64,000 nucleotides of DNA, taken from assembly GCF_036898095.1 (NCBI RefSeq), contig NC_090730.1, positions 29,164,481 through 29,228,480 on the forward strand, written 5' to 3'. Position 1 is the first letter of the stretch. Each line of letters opens with the position of its first letter. The notes beneath the pieces are model-generated. The model had not been told where the DNA came from, searched no databases, and saw only the letters and a list, made by a program, of their open reading frames with translations. Positions 45,165 through 56,334 of this stretch are shown here, piece after piece. The stretch is from Palaemon carinicauda (Eukaryota; Arthropoda; Malacostraca; Decapoda; Palaemonidae). The translations under genes and the position numbers were made by a program.

Positions 45165-45517
45165 TTTTTGGGCTCAAGCCATGTCGTCCTGATGGAAGTT
45201 CCTATAGGGTAGCTTCCTAGGGTATATTACAACTACGGCGATATTCCCAGAGAATTTACCTTAAGGTACCCAGGATTCTAACTCCTGGAGCGAATATCCC
45301 TAATGAAAGTACCAGGGATATCGCGAAATATCAGAGGACGTATTCTTGACACGCCACATGGCAATCTGCACCCCGAACAGAGATAACACTTCGAAGGGGT
45401 CAATTGGCAAGAAAACGAAAACGAGAAAGAAAAAGGAGAGCCATTCGCAAGGCTCTTTCTTCTCCCGTTTCGTAAGCGTGCATTGCGCCGATTCTGGCGC
45501 CATCTGTATTCCTTTTT
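45165..45517 (+). repeat. Left inverted terminal repeat of B
   Basis: Inverted at 53519-53905 with about a dozen differences over 340 bases. It includes GAACAGAGATAACACTTCGA and the tip CCATGTCGTCCTGATGGAAG. Confidence 0.9.
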
Positions 45518-45584
45518 GCGTAGCTTATCAACTCGGTGTTTTTTCCTGTGTTTCTCGCAAAATCTTGGATTTAATCGATTTATT

Positions 45585-45656
45585 ATGCTTTCTCCAACTT
45601 CGTCTGCCTCTGATAAGTTGAGTATTATTTCTTTTATGTATAAATGTAGGCTCTTG
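45585..45656 (+). CDS. Candidate gag exon 1 of B
   Basis: Twenty-four codons from ATG just inside the left repeat (MLSPTSSASDKLSII to YKCRLL) end exactly at TTG|GTAATT, a plausible splice donor. Joining to the acceptor at 47623 keeps the frame and gives YKCRLL-EDHPKC at the start of the Cys-rich module, adding one Cys to it. The same peptide occurs in A at 493-564. The proposal depends on sequence comparison only. No transcript evidence is available here. Confidence 0.5.
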
Positions 45657-47623
45657 GTAATTTTTAAAGTGATTAATAGTAATATCTTTGTTACAAGAGC
45701 CGTTGCCTACCGGAGGCGTCCTGGACGCTGTCGCTCGCTAGGTATGAGTTTTAGTTAGCCAGAGCGACCTTCCCGGCTGTTTTGCTTTAATAATTTTAGC
45801 TGTTTAGCGTTACATAGGATTTCCTTTTTCGTGCTTTTAGTATCTTTGTTTTGGCGAAGTATTCGCCAATTCTGGCCTACGCTAGACCATGTAGCCTAGT
45901 CGTTTGGCCCTAGTACTTTCCTTCATGATTTTTGGATTTCTGAGTGTTTTAAAATTTTATTGAAGCTTTAGGCAGTTTTTATACATTTAAGATCATATTG
46001 ATTATTTCCAAGATAGTATACGAGTGAGTTTCGGTGATTTAGGTAATCGATTCTCTGGGCGCCAAGGCTAAGTTGCTTATGGGGCCTTAGTATACTTTCT
46101 CATACTCCCCGGTTGCTTTCTTTTCTTCGGAGAAGGTATGCAATCCCTTTCCCTCTGTTTAAGCCTTGGGCTTAACCCTAGTGGTTTATCTGAATTAACT
46201 TTCGATACAACTATATTGGGGTGTTACTGTTCCTTCCTGTTCCAGTAGTCTGGCTTCAGAGAGGGGGCAGAACATCAGAGTTCTTAGTCTGAGTCTGTGT
46301 TTGTCTGGCTTGGGGTAGAGTCTCCCTCGCTAGTCTGACGCAGACATAGGAGGCTTAGCCTCCTTAGGTCACTTCCGAAGGTTTCTGTACGAGATGATTC
46401 CTTCTTCTTGTGATCTAGCAGACTAGTCCTTGTTGCTGTTCTCGGTGGTGAGGATGAGATCCTTTCCCTGGGAGTAGCAACACCTTCCTTGCTTTGGTTC
46501 AGTGGGGGTTGGCAAGTATTGCTGGCCTCCCTCCTTGGATCTCCCTTAGGCTAAGATGAGTTTTCTTGGCTGCGGGCGATTCTTTACTAAAGCAAGGTTG
46601 GTAGGACCCTCTTTGTCCCTTCCCCCTCTATCTCTGTATTGGCCTAGCCGTTACAGTACTGTACGTCATTCTACATCTGGACCTAGTATAGGTTAGGATG
46701 TGGAATTGACTCAGTCCCTTGCCGGCCGGCAAAGGTCTTCTGCTTTTAGTGCTGCCCGGACCTCCCTTGGTCCCTCATCCATGTCTGCCTGTAGAGCCAG
46801 ACGGCATTGGTCAGGAAGCCTGAATTAGATTCTCCCCTTCCTTATATGCACTCTTTCGGATTGCCGGGGTTTGAGGTAGTACACTCTCTTATCCTGGCAT
46901 CCATTCTGTTTTCTTCTAGTGCTGTACCCGACCCGGCTGCCGGCCTATGTGGCTGGCAGCCGGGCAGTTGGAGTTCTCTGGTTCTTTTGCTGCTGGCCGG
47001 CATCGGTTGTTTACCTTTGCCGGCCGACTATTGTCACGCCCTTGTCTGCCGCGGTGGCCGGCAGCCGGGTGCTACCTTGTGTAGTTGCCGGCCGACATTG
47101 GCTGTTGCCAGCCGGCAGTTACTGCCGGCCGGCACATGCATTTGAACCAGCGTTCTGCCGCCTTATAGCTGTTAAGTAGTATACTTTAAGGCTAGTTATG
47201 GTGTGTGCCGGCCGGCGCATTACCTTCTATACTGTACCAGTATTCTTCAGTATAGCATATACTGTAGGGAGAAAACTATAGTATAGTATTGGTACAACAC
47301 TGTGTTTTCTAACACTTTTGTGTTGTCTTGCACAGCCCTTTGGTGTTGCCTTACAGATAAGAAAGTGAGTTCTTTCTTGTCTATTATCAGGTATTTTAAA
47401 ATCATATCTTAGGTGTGATCTCCACCTGTTTCCTCTGGAAATTTTTCATTGGTTACTCTAGGACAGATTAACCATACGATTTTATTATCTGGAAGGCTGC
47501 AACAATTGGTTTTGCGGGAAAACACAAGTGTGTGTCTTTCCTTTCTGATTTGTTATGCTAAACTGTGCATATCCAGTGATACGTAGTTCACTTGATACTC
47601 ATGGAAATTTCTTCTCTTTACAG
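45657..47623 (+). other. Leader / probable gag intron of B
   Basis: About 2 kb without a gene. It starts GTAATT and ends TTCTCTTTACAG. The part at 46720-47220 is rich in GCCGGC and CCGGCC words, as in A. ORFs inside are not shared with A. Confidence 0.5.
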
Positions 47624-49573
47624 GAGGACCATCCGAAGTGCGGAAGTGCTTTCTGCAACGTCCGCAGTAAGAACTTCTGCGGACATGAGTTATGTAGGAG
47701 GCATGCAGCATGCACTGTCTCCAAGGGTGATCTCCGGTATTGGGACCCTCAGGTATGTACCGTGTGCTCTAACCTGATTACTGAGGCTTTTGATTCCCCT
47801 AGGACGGCGGAATCAAGGGATATAGCAAGGGAGAAGCTTCGTACCTGGGTAAGGGGCTTCCAGAAGAACACCTCTGGACCTTATCTTCCAAGTGAGAAGA
47901 TGAGGGCTTACCTTTTCCCTAGGGCATAAGCTGATGCAGTGATTCCCCAGCCTCAAGAGGAGATCCCCTTAGTTCAGATCCCGGTGGATGCTGAAGTCGC
48001 GGTCGCCTTGCAAGACATCCAGTTGGACGACAGGATGTCAGACGTGTCCGAGCGTCTGGAGGAAGACCTCCTGGCAGAAGGCCAGGATGAAGATCAAGCC
48101 CCAGACATTGTAGAGGAAGAGGCCGACGAGGTGTCGGCTGCTCCGGTTCAGATCCCTGAACCTATTCCCTCAACATCGTCCGCTCTCCCAGTAGAGCTGG
48201 GACAGGCCCTCTCCTCCATTGTTGGAATGATCCAACAAATGCAGAAGGAGAATATTGAGAAGGCGGCTGCAATGGAACTGCAGATGCAGAAACTTGCAGC
48301 ATCACGTGGGCCCCAGAAAAGACTCAATGTGAAAGACCTTCCCTTGTGCTCAGATGCTAACCCGTGGAGATATGCTGAGCACATGCCGATGACGATTGGG
48401 AAGATCGTCATGTCGGATAAGTTGGGTTCAGTTCCCCTAGAGGAGGTGGAATTCTGGCCCAGCAAAGGGTCATATCCGGACTGTTATGTCCGGTTGAGGA
48501 AGGAACCAGCTTCAAAGGAGGAGACAGAGCCGAAGGAGGTCATAGTGATGGACCATGCTAAGGCTCAAGCTTTGCTTTCATCTTCGATGAAAGAGAGGGG
48601 CTTCACAAACTCAAAGGTGGCTGCATTGAGTAAGAAGCTCCCTTCCTTTGTGTCCTCTCCTGCTAGAGCCTTCCCCTTTTTGCAGAAAGGGTTTGCGGCT
48701 GTGTTAAAAGCAGTCGAGGCTGGCAAGCCTTGTCCCTCCTTGGAGGAGTGTAAACCCTTGTCGCTGGCCCTACCTATGGACCACAAGGACTGGAAGGACG
48801 TCCATCTTACCTTCTCAGTCGGGAAGTTGGAGGCTGATATTGCCGGACGTCAGTTCGGTGAGAACCTCGCTAAGCTGTCTGACTTTCTTTTGCGGAGAGA
48901 GCTCGAGACAAAAGAAAGACTGGCTGCCTCAATGTCTCTTCAGACCACTCTTGAGACGATGGCAAGTGACCCCAAGGTCCATGAAATGTTCATGGTAGTG
49001 GCCAAGACTCATCTGGCCACAGTGACGAAGGATCTTTACAGCTTCGTCAGGGCGAGGAGAACTTGTAGGGAGTTCGTGTTCACCTCGGCTACGGTGAGGC
49101 ACGAGCCAAGGAAACTAATCTCCTCCAACATTTGGGGCAAAGACCTTTTCCCTAGCGAATCGGTCAAAGAAGTTGTTGATAAGGCCGCCACGAAGAATAG
49201 AAACCTTCTCCAGAAGTGGGGCCTGTCTATCAAGAGAAAGTCTTCCCCGGATGAGGGTCCCCAACCAAAGAGGAAGACTATGAGGACTAGGCTACCGTCT
49301 CGGCCAGCCAAGCCATTTAGACAGCAACAGCAATTGCCGATGCCTTCAGTGCCCCAGATGGTGGCACAAACCCTGACCACATTCCAGTGGGTACCCCAGG
49401 CCGTGACGACACAGTCCCCGGCATTCAACCCAACGTTCGAAGGGCAGTCAACTTCCTTTCGAACAAAGCCTAGAGGAGCCGCCAGAGGCTCATCTAGGCG
49501 CCCCTCAAGGGGAAGGGGATTCAGGGGTGGTCGCGGTCAGGGAGGCAAGACCTCAGGACAGCAGTCCAAGTGA
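47624..49573 (+). pseudogene. gag of B, single premature stop
   Basis: A Cys/His-rich N-terminus (KCGSAFCN, NFCGHELCRRHAAC, CTVCSNL) is followed by TAA at 47927-47929, where A reads a Ser codon. Beyond it the frame is open for 545 codons: an acidic linker, the core WRYAEHMPMTIGK, EFWPSKGSYPDCYVRLRKE and DIAGRQFGENLAKLSD, then a basic Gln/Arg/Gly tail ending SGQQSK. It ends at TGA 49571, one base before the RT ATG. Everything but the one stop appears intact, so readthrough or a very recent mutation are both possible. Confidence 0.85.
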
Positions 49574-49574
49574 G

Positions 49575-51411
49575 ATGATACCGGTAGGAGGGAGACTTCA
49601 AAGTTTTCGGGATCGGTGGACCTTCGATCCCTGGGCCCACAGCCTACTCAAGAATGGACTGGGCTGGAGCTGGTACAGCACTCCACCCCCGTGCCCTCGG
49701 TTTTTCCAACACTCTACCCCCGTTCTGGAGGAGTACATCCAAGAACTGTTGGAGAAAAAAGTGATCCGAAGGGTGAAGTCCATCAAATTCCAAGGGAGGC
49801 TGTTTTGTGTTCCCAAGAAAGACTCAGAAAAACTCAGTCATTCTGGACTTGTCGCCACTCAACAAGTTCATAGTGAACTGCAAGTTCAAGATGCTAACAC
49901 TGCAACAGATAAGGACCTTACTGCCCAAGAGGGCATATACCGTGTCCATAGACTTGTCATACGCCTATTGGCACGTTCCAATCAACCATCGACTCTCCCC
50001 CTACCTAGGGTTCAAGCTACAACGAAGACTATACGCCTTCAGAGCCATGCCATTCGGGCTAAATATAGCTCCAAGGATCTTCACGAAGCTTGCGAGCGTA
50101 GCTCTCAAACAATTACGCCTAAAGGGAATTCAGGTGGTAGCCTACCTGGACGACTGGCTGGTGTGGGCAGCATCCAAGACAGAATGCTTGCAAGCTTCCC
50201 TGCAGGTGATCCAGTTCCTAGAGTGTCTAGGCTTCAAGATCAACAGAAAAAAGTCTCGACTTTCTCCATCTCAAAAGTTCCAGTGGTTGGGAATCCACTG
50301 GGACCTAATGTCACACCAATTCTCCATCCCGGCGAAGAAAAGGAAGGAGATAGCTGGTTCTGTCAAGAGACTTCTAGATTCCGAAAGGATATCAAGACGC
50401 GAACAGGAGAGAGTACTGGGTTCTCTCCAGTTTGCTTCGGTAACAGACCCGGTGCTAAGAGCACAGCTAAAGGATGCAACCGGAGTTTGGAGAAGTTATG
50501 CAGCAAACGCGCGAAGAGATCTGAGAAGACCAGTTCTGCTTCGTCTACGTACTCTTCTCAGGCCTTGGTCCCAAGCCAGACATCTAAAGAAGTCGGTACT
50601 TCTTCAGCCACCTCCCCCGTCGGTGACGATTCACACAGACGCCTCGAAGGAGGGGTGGGGAGGTCACTCTCATCGGAAAAAGGCCCAAGGGACTTGGTCC
50701 AATCTATTCAAGACCTTTCACATAAACTTTCTAGAAGCTATGGCAGTGCTCCTTACCTTAAAGAAAGTCTCCCCGCGTCACTCGATCCACATAAGGTTGG
50801 TGCTGGACAGCGAGGTAGTTGTGAGATGCTTGAATCGACAAGGATCAAGGTCGCCACCTCTCAACCAGGTGATGTTGGCTATCTTCCGATTGGCGGAAAA
50901 GAAGAAGTGGTACCTGTTGGCAGTTCACCTTCAAGGAGTCCGCAATGTGACAGCGGACGCTCTATCCAGGTTCACACCGATAGAGTCGGAATGGTCCCTA
51001 CACGCAGGATCGTTCTCCTTCATCTTGAGTCAAGTCCCAGAACTGCAGATAGACCTCTTTGCGACGAAAGACAACAAGAAGTTGCCCCTGTACGTGTCCC
51101 CGTACGAGGACCCCTTGGCGGAAGCAGTGGACGCGATGTCCCTCGACTGGAACAGATGGTCCAGGATTTATCTGTTCCCTCCTCACAACCTTCTGTTGAG
51201 GGTCCTCAACAAACTGAGATCCTTCAAGGGAGTAGCGGCAATAGTGGCCCACAAGTGGCCGAACAGCGTGTGGTTCCCCCTGGCATTGGAACTACGGTTG
51301 AAGTTTCTACCGCTACCAGATCCAGTTCTGACCCAGCGAGTCCAGAAGTCGACTGTCTGCGCTTCATTACAGAAAACCTGGACCCTGCAGCTCATGATTT
51401 TCTCTCCCTAG
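49575..51411 (+). CDS. RT - RNase H - methyltransferase-like protein of B (with +1 frameshift)
   Basis: The chosen start is the ATG in TGAGATG (MIPVGGRLQSFRDRW). After FCVPKKDSEK the frame moves +1 within GAAAAACTCAGTC (49827-49839) and continues as VILDLSPLNKF. RT motifs are YWHVPINHRL, MPFGLNIAPRIFTK and AYLDDWLVW. RNase H has IHTDASKEGWGG, FLEAMAVLL, LVLDSEVVVR and VTADALSRF. The methyltransferase-like domain is QIDLFATKDNKKLPLYVSP to IYLFPPHNLLLRVL. Family roles: cDNA synthesis and RNA removal. The methyltransferase role is unproven. No other break is seen. It overlaps YR at its 3' end. Confidence 0.88.
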
Positions 51412-52322
51412 TGGTGAGAAAGCGTTTCGGGATTTCGAAAGCCAGCATAGACTTCCTAGAGGAATATAAGTGCAAATCTACTAGAAGGCAATATGAGTCA
51501 TCTTGGAGAAAATGGGTGGCCTTTGTCAAGGCGAAGAATCCGCAGGAGATCTCGACGGACTTCTGCTTATCTTTCTTCATCCACCTCCATGGTCAAGGGT
51601 TGGCAGCTAATACAATTTCAACGTGTAAGTCTGCTTTGACAAGACCCATTCTATATGCCTTCCAGGTCGACCTCGCTAACGAGATCTTTGATAAAGTTCC
51701 GAAAGCCTGCGCTAGGCTCAGACCTTCAGCACCTCCAAAGCCCATTTCATGGTCTTTAGATAAAGTTCTTCATTTTGCTTCACTGTTGAACAATGAGGAG
51801 TGTGCGTTAAAGGATTTGACCCAAAAAGTTATTTTCCTATTTGCACTCGTGTCCGGGGCCAGGGTTAGTGAGATTGTAGCCCTCTCGAGAGAGGAAGGTA
51901 GTGTTCAGTTCCTGGATGGGGGAAAACTGAACCTGTTTCCGGATCCTACGTTTCTCGCCAAGAACGAGTTACCCACCAACAGGTGGGGTCCCTGGAGAAT
52001 CTGCCCTCTGAAAGAAGATGCATCTCTATGTCCAGTAGAATGCCTAAAGGTCTATCTTCGTAGAACTTCAGACTTCAAGGGTGGTCAACTATTCAGGGGA
52101 GAAACATCAGGCTCAAATTTATCTCTGAATCAACTCGGAGCGAAAATCACATATTTTATTCGCAGAGCGGATCCTAACAGTACACCCGCAGGTCACGATC
52201 CGGGTAAAGTTGCCTCATCCTTAAATTTCTTTAATTGTATGGATTTTGAACATCTTCGTTCATACACTGGCTGGAAGTCTTCCAGAGTGTTCTTTCGTCA
52301 CTATGTGAAGCAAGTGGAGTAA
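51156..52322 (+). CDS. Tyrosine recombinase of B
   Basis: YR catalyses integration of the circular intermediate. ATG 51156 gives about 388 codons, usual for DIRS. The N-terminal domain contains YKCKSTRRQYESSWRKW. The catalytic Arg is in LVSGARVSEIVAL, the next box reads AGHDPGKVASS (His present, Lys where Arg is usual), and the C-terminal box is YTGWKSSRVFFRHYV with the Tyr nucleophile. The frame is open upstream to 49527 through the whole RT-RNase H region, so an earlier start cannot be excluded. No stop or frameshift is seen. Confidence 0.85.
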   Translation: MVQDLSVPSSQPSVEGPQQTEILQGSSGNSGPQVAEQRVVPPGIGTTVEVSTATRSSSDPASPEVDCLRFITENLDPAAHDFLSLVVRKRFGISKASIDFLEEYKCKSTRRQYESSWRKWVAFVKAKNPQEISTDFCLSFFIHLHGQGLAANTISTCKSALTRPILYAFQVDLANEIFDKVPKACARLRPSAPPKPISWSLDKVLHFASLLNNEECALKDLTQKVIFLFALVSGARVSEIVALSREEGSVQFLDGGKLNLFPDPTFLAKNELPTNRWGPWRICPLKEDASLCPVECLKVYLRRTSDFKGGQLFRGETSGSNLSLNQLGAKITYFIRRADPNSTPAGHDPGKVASSLNFFNCMDFEHLRSYTGWKSSRVFFRHYVKQVE

Positions 52323-52677
52323 CTAAAGAGATCTGTGGTAGCAGTGGGTTGCGTCGTTAACCCTGCTGTTTAACTCTGCGAGGAACAGTGGTTTTAATTG
52401 GGACGATTAATTCCAGGGGGAGTGTGTAGTTACATACTGTGCTACAAACTAAGTGAGGGCACCGAGTTGCCCACGTTGACTGTTCCACTTCCAAAGGTGA
52501 ACCTAGCATAAGTGCAGACATGTGTGCCGAGCGTTTCTAACGCTAATGTGACTGATTAGTAATACAGACTTTTATGACTTTGATACCTCGGTAAGTTAAA
52601 AGTGGCACTAATGTTTTTCTTTCAGATAAACAAGTTTCTGTTTACTATCATACTTATGCTTAAAGTTTTGGTTATCC

Positions 52678-52749
<72 letters not shown>

Positions 52750-53348
52750 ATTTTAGTTGTTAACCTGTCTTTTTATTGTCTGTCAATAAACTTGTTCTTG
52801 AGACCCTTGCGTCTCCTTCACCTGTGTCAATTTATTGGTATAATTGAGCATTCATTCTATGTATATTTATCTGGGATAATTCTAATAGATTGTTCCTTTA
52901 TGCAAGCTAATGTTGCATTGGTTTATGCTTTCCCTTAGCGGGAGGACTCCATCCCATAAGGGGACGGTGGCGGATTTACAAGTTTCCTCCTATGCGGATA
53001 TAAACCTTTGTCCAATACTGTACAAGTATTGAGCGGAGAACTGGTCGATATTTCATATTGACGCAGTGGTTCTTTACAAACTATGCTTTACTTAATATAG
53101 GGTGAGACCACTATATTGGCTTGCCGGGTATTCATACATAGGTATACGTATGTACTCTTCGAGACTTTTCCAGAGTCTAGTAGGACTCTTCCCTGTAGGG
53201 GGCAGGAAGCTCTAACATGGTTTATGGTTAGTTGAAAAGATGTATAACGGTAACATCTTAGGTCTCTAGGTCTAGTCGACCGGGGAAATACCTCCGGGGA
53301 GTACGGCACGTTCTGAGAATCCACAGATACAGTAATGCTCTGGTATAC
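52323..53348 (+). other. 3' untranslated region of B
   Basis: No gene. It contains a (TA)n run at 52682-52744 and TCAATAAACTTG near 52785, which includes a possible AATAAA polyadenylation signal. The remainder is low in recognisable signals. Confidence 0.7.
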
Positions 53349-53905
53349 TTCCATCAGGACGACATGGCTTGAGCCCAAAAAACGGATTTTGAGCGAAGCG
53401 AAAAATCTATTTTTGGGTGAGATGGCCATGTCGTCCTGATGGACCCGCCCTTCCCTTTCTATGAAAGGGCTGTCGGACCCCTCCCTACATACAGTATCTG
53501 TAGCACCTCGTGTATTGCTATAAGGAATACAGATGGCGCCAGAATCAGCGCAATGCATGCTTACGAAACGGGAGAAGAGAGAGCCTTGCGAACGGCTCTA
53601 ATTCTCTTTCTCGTTTTCGTTTTCTTGCCAATTGACCCCTTCCAAGTGTGATCTCTGTTCGGGGTGCAGATTGCCATGTGGCGTGTCAAGAATACGTCCT
53701 CTGATATTTCGCGATATCCCTGGTACTTTCATTAGGGATATTCGCTCCAGGAGTTAGAATTCTGGGTACCTTAGGGTAAATTCTCTGGGAATATCGCCGT
53801 AGTTGTAATATACCCTAGGAAGCTACCCTATAGGAACTTCCATCAGGACGACATGGCCATCTCACCCAAAAATAGATTTTTCGCTTCGCTCAAAATCCGT
53901 TTTTT
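53349..53905 (-). repeat. ICR and right inverted terminal repeat of B
   Basis: At 53349-53375 lies the complement of the left tip (TCAGGACGACATGGCTTGAGCC). At 53371-53417 lies the complement of the right tip (CAAAAAACGGATTTTGAGCG). Together they form the ICR. Bases 53519-53905 mirror the left repeat. 53420-53518 has no partner at the left end. Confidence 0.9.
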
Positions 53906-56330
53906 GTTACAGTTCTCCGCCCTCCCCCCTTCTCCCGTGAATGTCAGTTGGGGAGGAGGGCGCATACTTAATCTTTAATTCTTATGTTTTGCTATTCCCT
54001 TGGGGTTACTCTTTGGAGTTTCTCCCAGGGGAATTTCTGTTAAATAATTATTTAACTTTATTTTCCCAGTTAACGATGCAGTTTTTCATCGTTTGACTAA
54101 AGTGTGCCAACGAAGCAGAGCTCTTCTGTTTATGCCTGGGGAGTCTGTTGTCGCTGCCGTCTCTCTAGGACATCGTCATTGGCGTTATCCCTTCTCTTAG
54201 AAGTCCTCCCGTGACAACTGTCAGCTCTTCAGTTCATCTTAGAATGCTAAGGAGGTTCGCCTCCAGGGATAGGTAACTTCCCTTCCGAGGGAGGTTCCCT
54301 TCCTAGGTGTGAGAGCTTCCCCCTGCAGGGGGGAAACTTCTCATACCTTAATAATTCCTGGATGGGTTTTCCTGGTCCTCAGGCGGTTATGCTCTTGGTG
54401 CTAAGCGACCGCACTTGTAACCATTCTCAAGAAGCTGAGCGGTTGCAAGGCCGGGAGCATGAAAACTTCAGGCGGCTATGCTCTTGCGGCTGAGCGGTCG
54501 CACCTGCAGCTATGCTCAAGGGGCTGAGCAGCTGCAGGATCAGTCTGGTGATCTCTCTCGTTCGCGAGGGAGGCCACTCTTAAGGACTCCTCTGCGGAGG
54601 ATTGCTCCTTATAGGTCAGCTTGCTGATCCAAAGGCCCTAAGGGGCGCCATCACCAGTGTCTTCTAGTCTCTTCTACGAAGTGTTCACCTCCCTCGTTCG
54701 CGAGAGAGGCCACTCATAGAGACCCCTCTTCGGAGGATTGTTTCTGATTAGACCAGCCATCTCCTAGACCTGCTGACTTGCCTTCTCCGTTTCTGGCTAC
54801 TGACGCTGTGGGCGCCCATGCACCCCGTTATCCAACGAGCACCGGTCCCTTCGGGGTAAAAGGGGCTTTCTCACATTGTAAGTAAGTCCCTTAAGCGCCA
54901 GGTATCCCCTGCGCGCCAACGTTCTCATGCGCGCTCGCCTACTGTTCCTGCTGTTTCTGAGACTGCCATCCAGAGACATCCTGTTCCAGGGACTGCGCGC
55001 CAATGTTTACCTGCGCATCAGCGCACATCGTTGGAGTGTCCTGAGATAGCGCACAGGTGCTCACCAGTGATTGTGCCTGCAAGTGTCTCCTAGTCTCTTC
55101 TACGAAGGGCACCTCTCCCGTTCGTGGGAAAGGTCTGTCATAGAGACCCTTCCTCGGAGTATCAAGCAGATCTTCCAGTGTTGAGCCAGCTGACCTATCG
55201 ATCTTCCAGCTCAACCTTGCACTGCAACAAAGGACTTCGGCTCTGGACTCTGAAGCAGTCCTGCCTATGGTCCTCATCAGGGGATGACCGCCCTTTTTAA
55301 GGACACATCCCAGTTCCTGATCGTCCTGTCAGCTGACCCTGCATCCTAGCGCATTAGCGCGCGCCCCCCGGGTATTCCCCATCGCACGATCGCCAGCGCG
55401 CTCCCTAGTGCAATCACCAATACCCTCCCCCGCGCGAGGCTGCCGGACATCGCACGGTAAGGGCGCCATCGCCACATTCCCCCCCCCAAGCACAGAACAG
55501 CGCGCTTGCCGGTGGCGGGGAAGGTTTCAGAAAGGCCCAGGGACATGCCTTCCTTATCTTTTTATAGGCGATTTCCCCTCCAGAGGGAATGTCTGGCAGC
55601 GCAGCCGTCAGCCGGCAGCCTGGTTTGGGACTCTAATTAGACCGGTAGCACAGGCTTTTAAGCTGTTCTCTATGAGTTGAGCCACAAATCCTTGGCTACA
55701 TCCACTCCCCCGATGAGGAAAAGAGGAGTTTTGGACGAGGTAACTTCTACGAGGTCGTAGCTGTCTCCTCGTAAGTCTTCGAGGCAGGCACTCTCCCCAC
55801 TCAGACTTTTCTCCCTCACCTTCGGACGAAGTTTTCCCGCCCTCAGGAGAGTCACGGGAGGTGAGACGTTCCGCAATCACACCATTAAGGGAAACCCCAC
55901 CTCGCGCGGTAAAGTCTTCTCAAATTTGGGTGGAGAAGAGCCTGCCTCCATCGTGGTTGGAGTCCTGCATCCCTCCCGGGAGGGAGTCAAAGGACTCCAA
56001 GACCGTAACGGGAGTCCCCTAGCACCAAAATCTACAGGCTCAGACATTCTTTCGTTATGGGAACGATCCTGTTTGAGCCTAAGGACGTGAAACAGGTGGC
56101 TGAGAGGTGTAGGAAGTCACCAAGACTTACTCCTATATGGGGCTTTGACATTCAAGCCCTATAAACCTCCAGCACCTCAGCAACTACGTCCCACCAAAAC
56201 AACGGCAGCTTAGACAGTAGGGTCTGAGCCCCTTCCGGTCAAGGACAAGAAAGGCAATTAGTCCCCCAGGGGAGGGAAGAATCCTAGAAGGAGCAGCTGA
56301 GGCCGCAAACGCTAGGATTGCCAGTTCCCC
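53906..56330 (+). pseudogene. gag of E, decayed
   Basis: It begins with leader sequence like G's (GTTACAGTTCTCCGCC) and passes into gag fragments. RSP-type repeat remnants appear at 54890-55440, a pyrimidine tract ending TTTTATAGG near 55567, then WFGTLIRPVAQAFKLF and the SCIPPG/SKDSKT region near 55965. The core is largely deleted between about 56010 and 56030 compared with C. No usable frame. Between 54360 and 54760 three similar segments with GGCTATGCTCTTG and TCGTTCGCGAG recur. Confidence 0.65.
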
Positions 56331-56334
56331 TGCA

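Larger units (their letters stand above)
45165..53905 (+). mobile_element. DIRS retrotransposon B (family 1), nearly intact
   Basis: It is bounded by a T-run with GGGCTCAAGCCATG on the left and CAAAATCCGTTTTTT on the right. E sequence rejoins as AATTCTG / GTTACAG. It is about 8.7 kb with both terminal repeats, an ICR, full gag, RT-RNase H-methyltransferase and YR. Visible damage is one stop in gag. The early RT frame change is shared with A and may be programmed. It is the most likely copy to have been recently mobile. Confidence 0.92.

Noticed and set aside
53088..53558. Minus-strand 156-codon ORF at the right end of B
   Set aside because: It crosses the ICR and terminal repeat, and the parallel region of A is not open.
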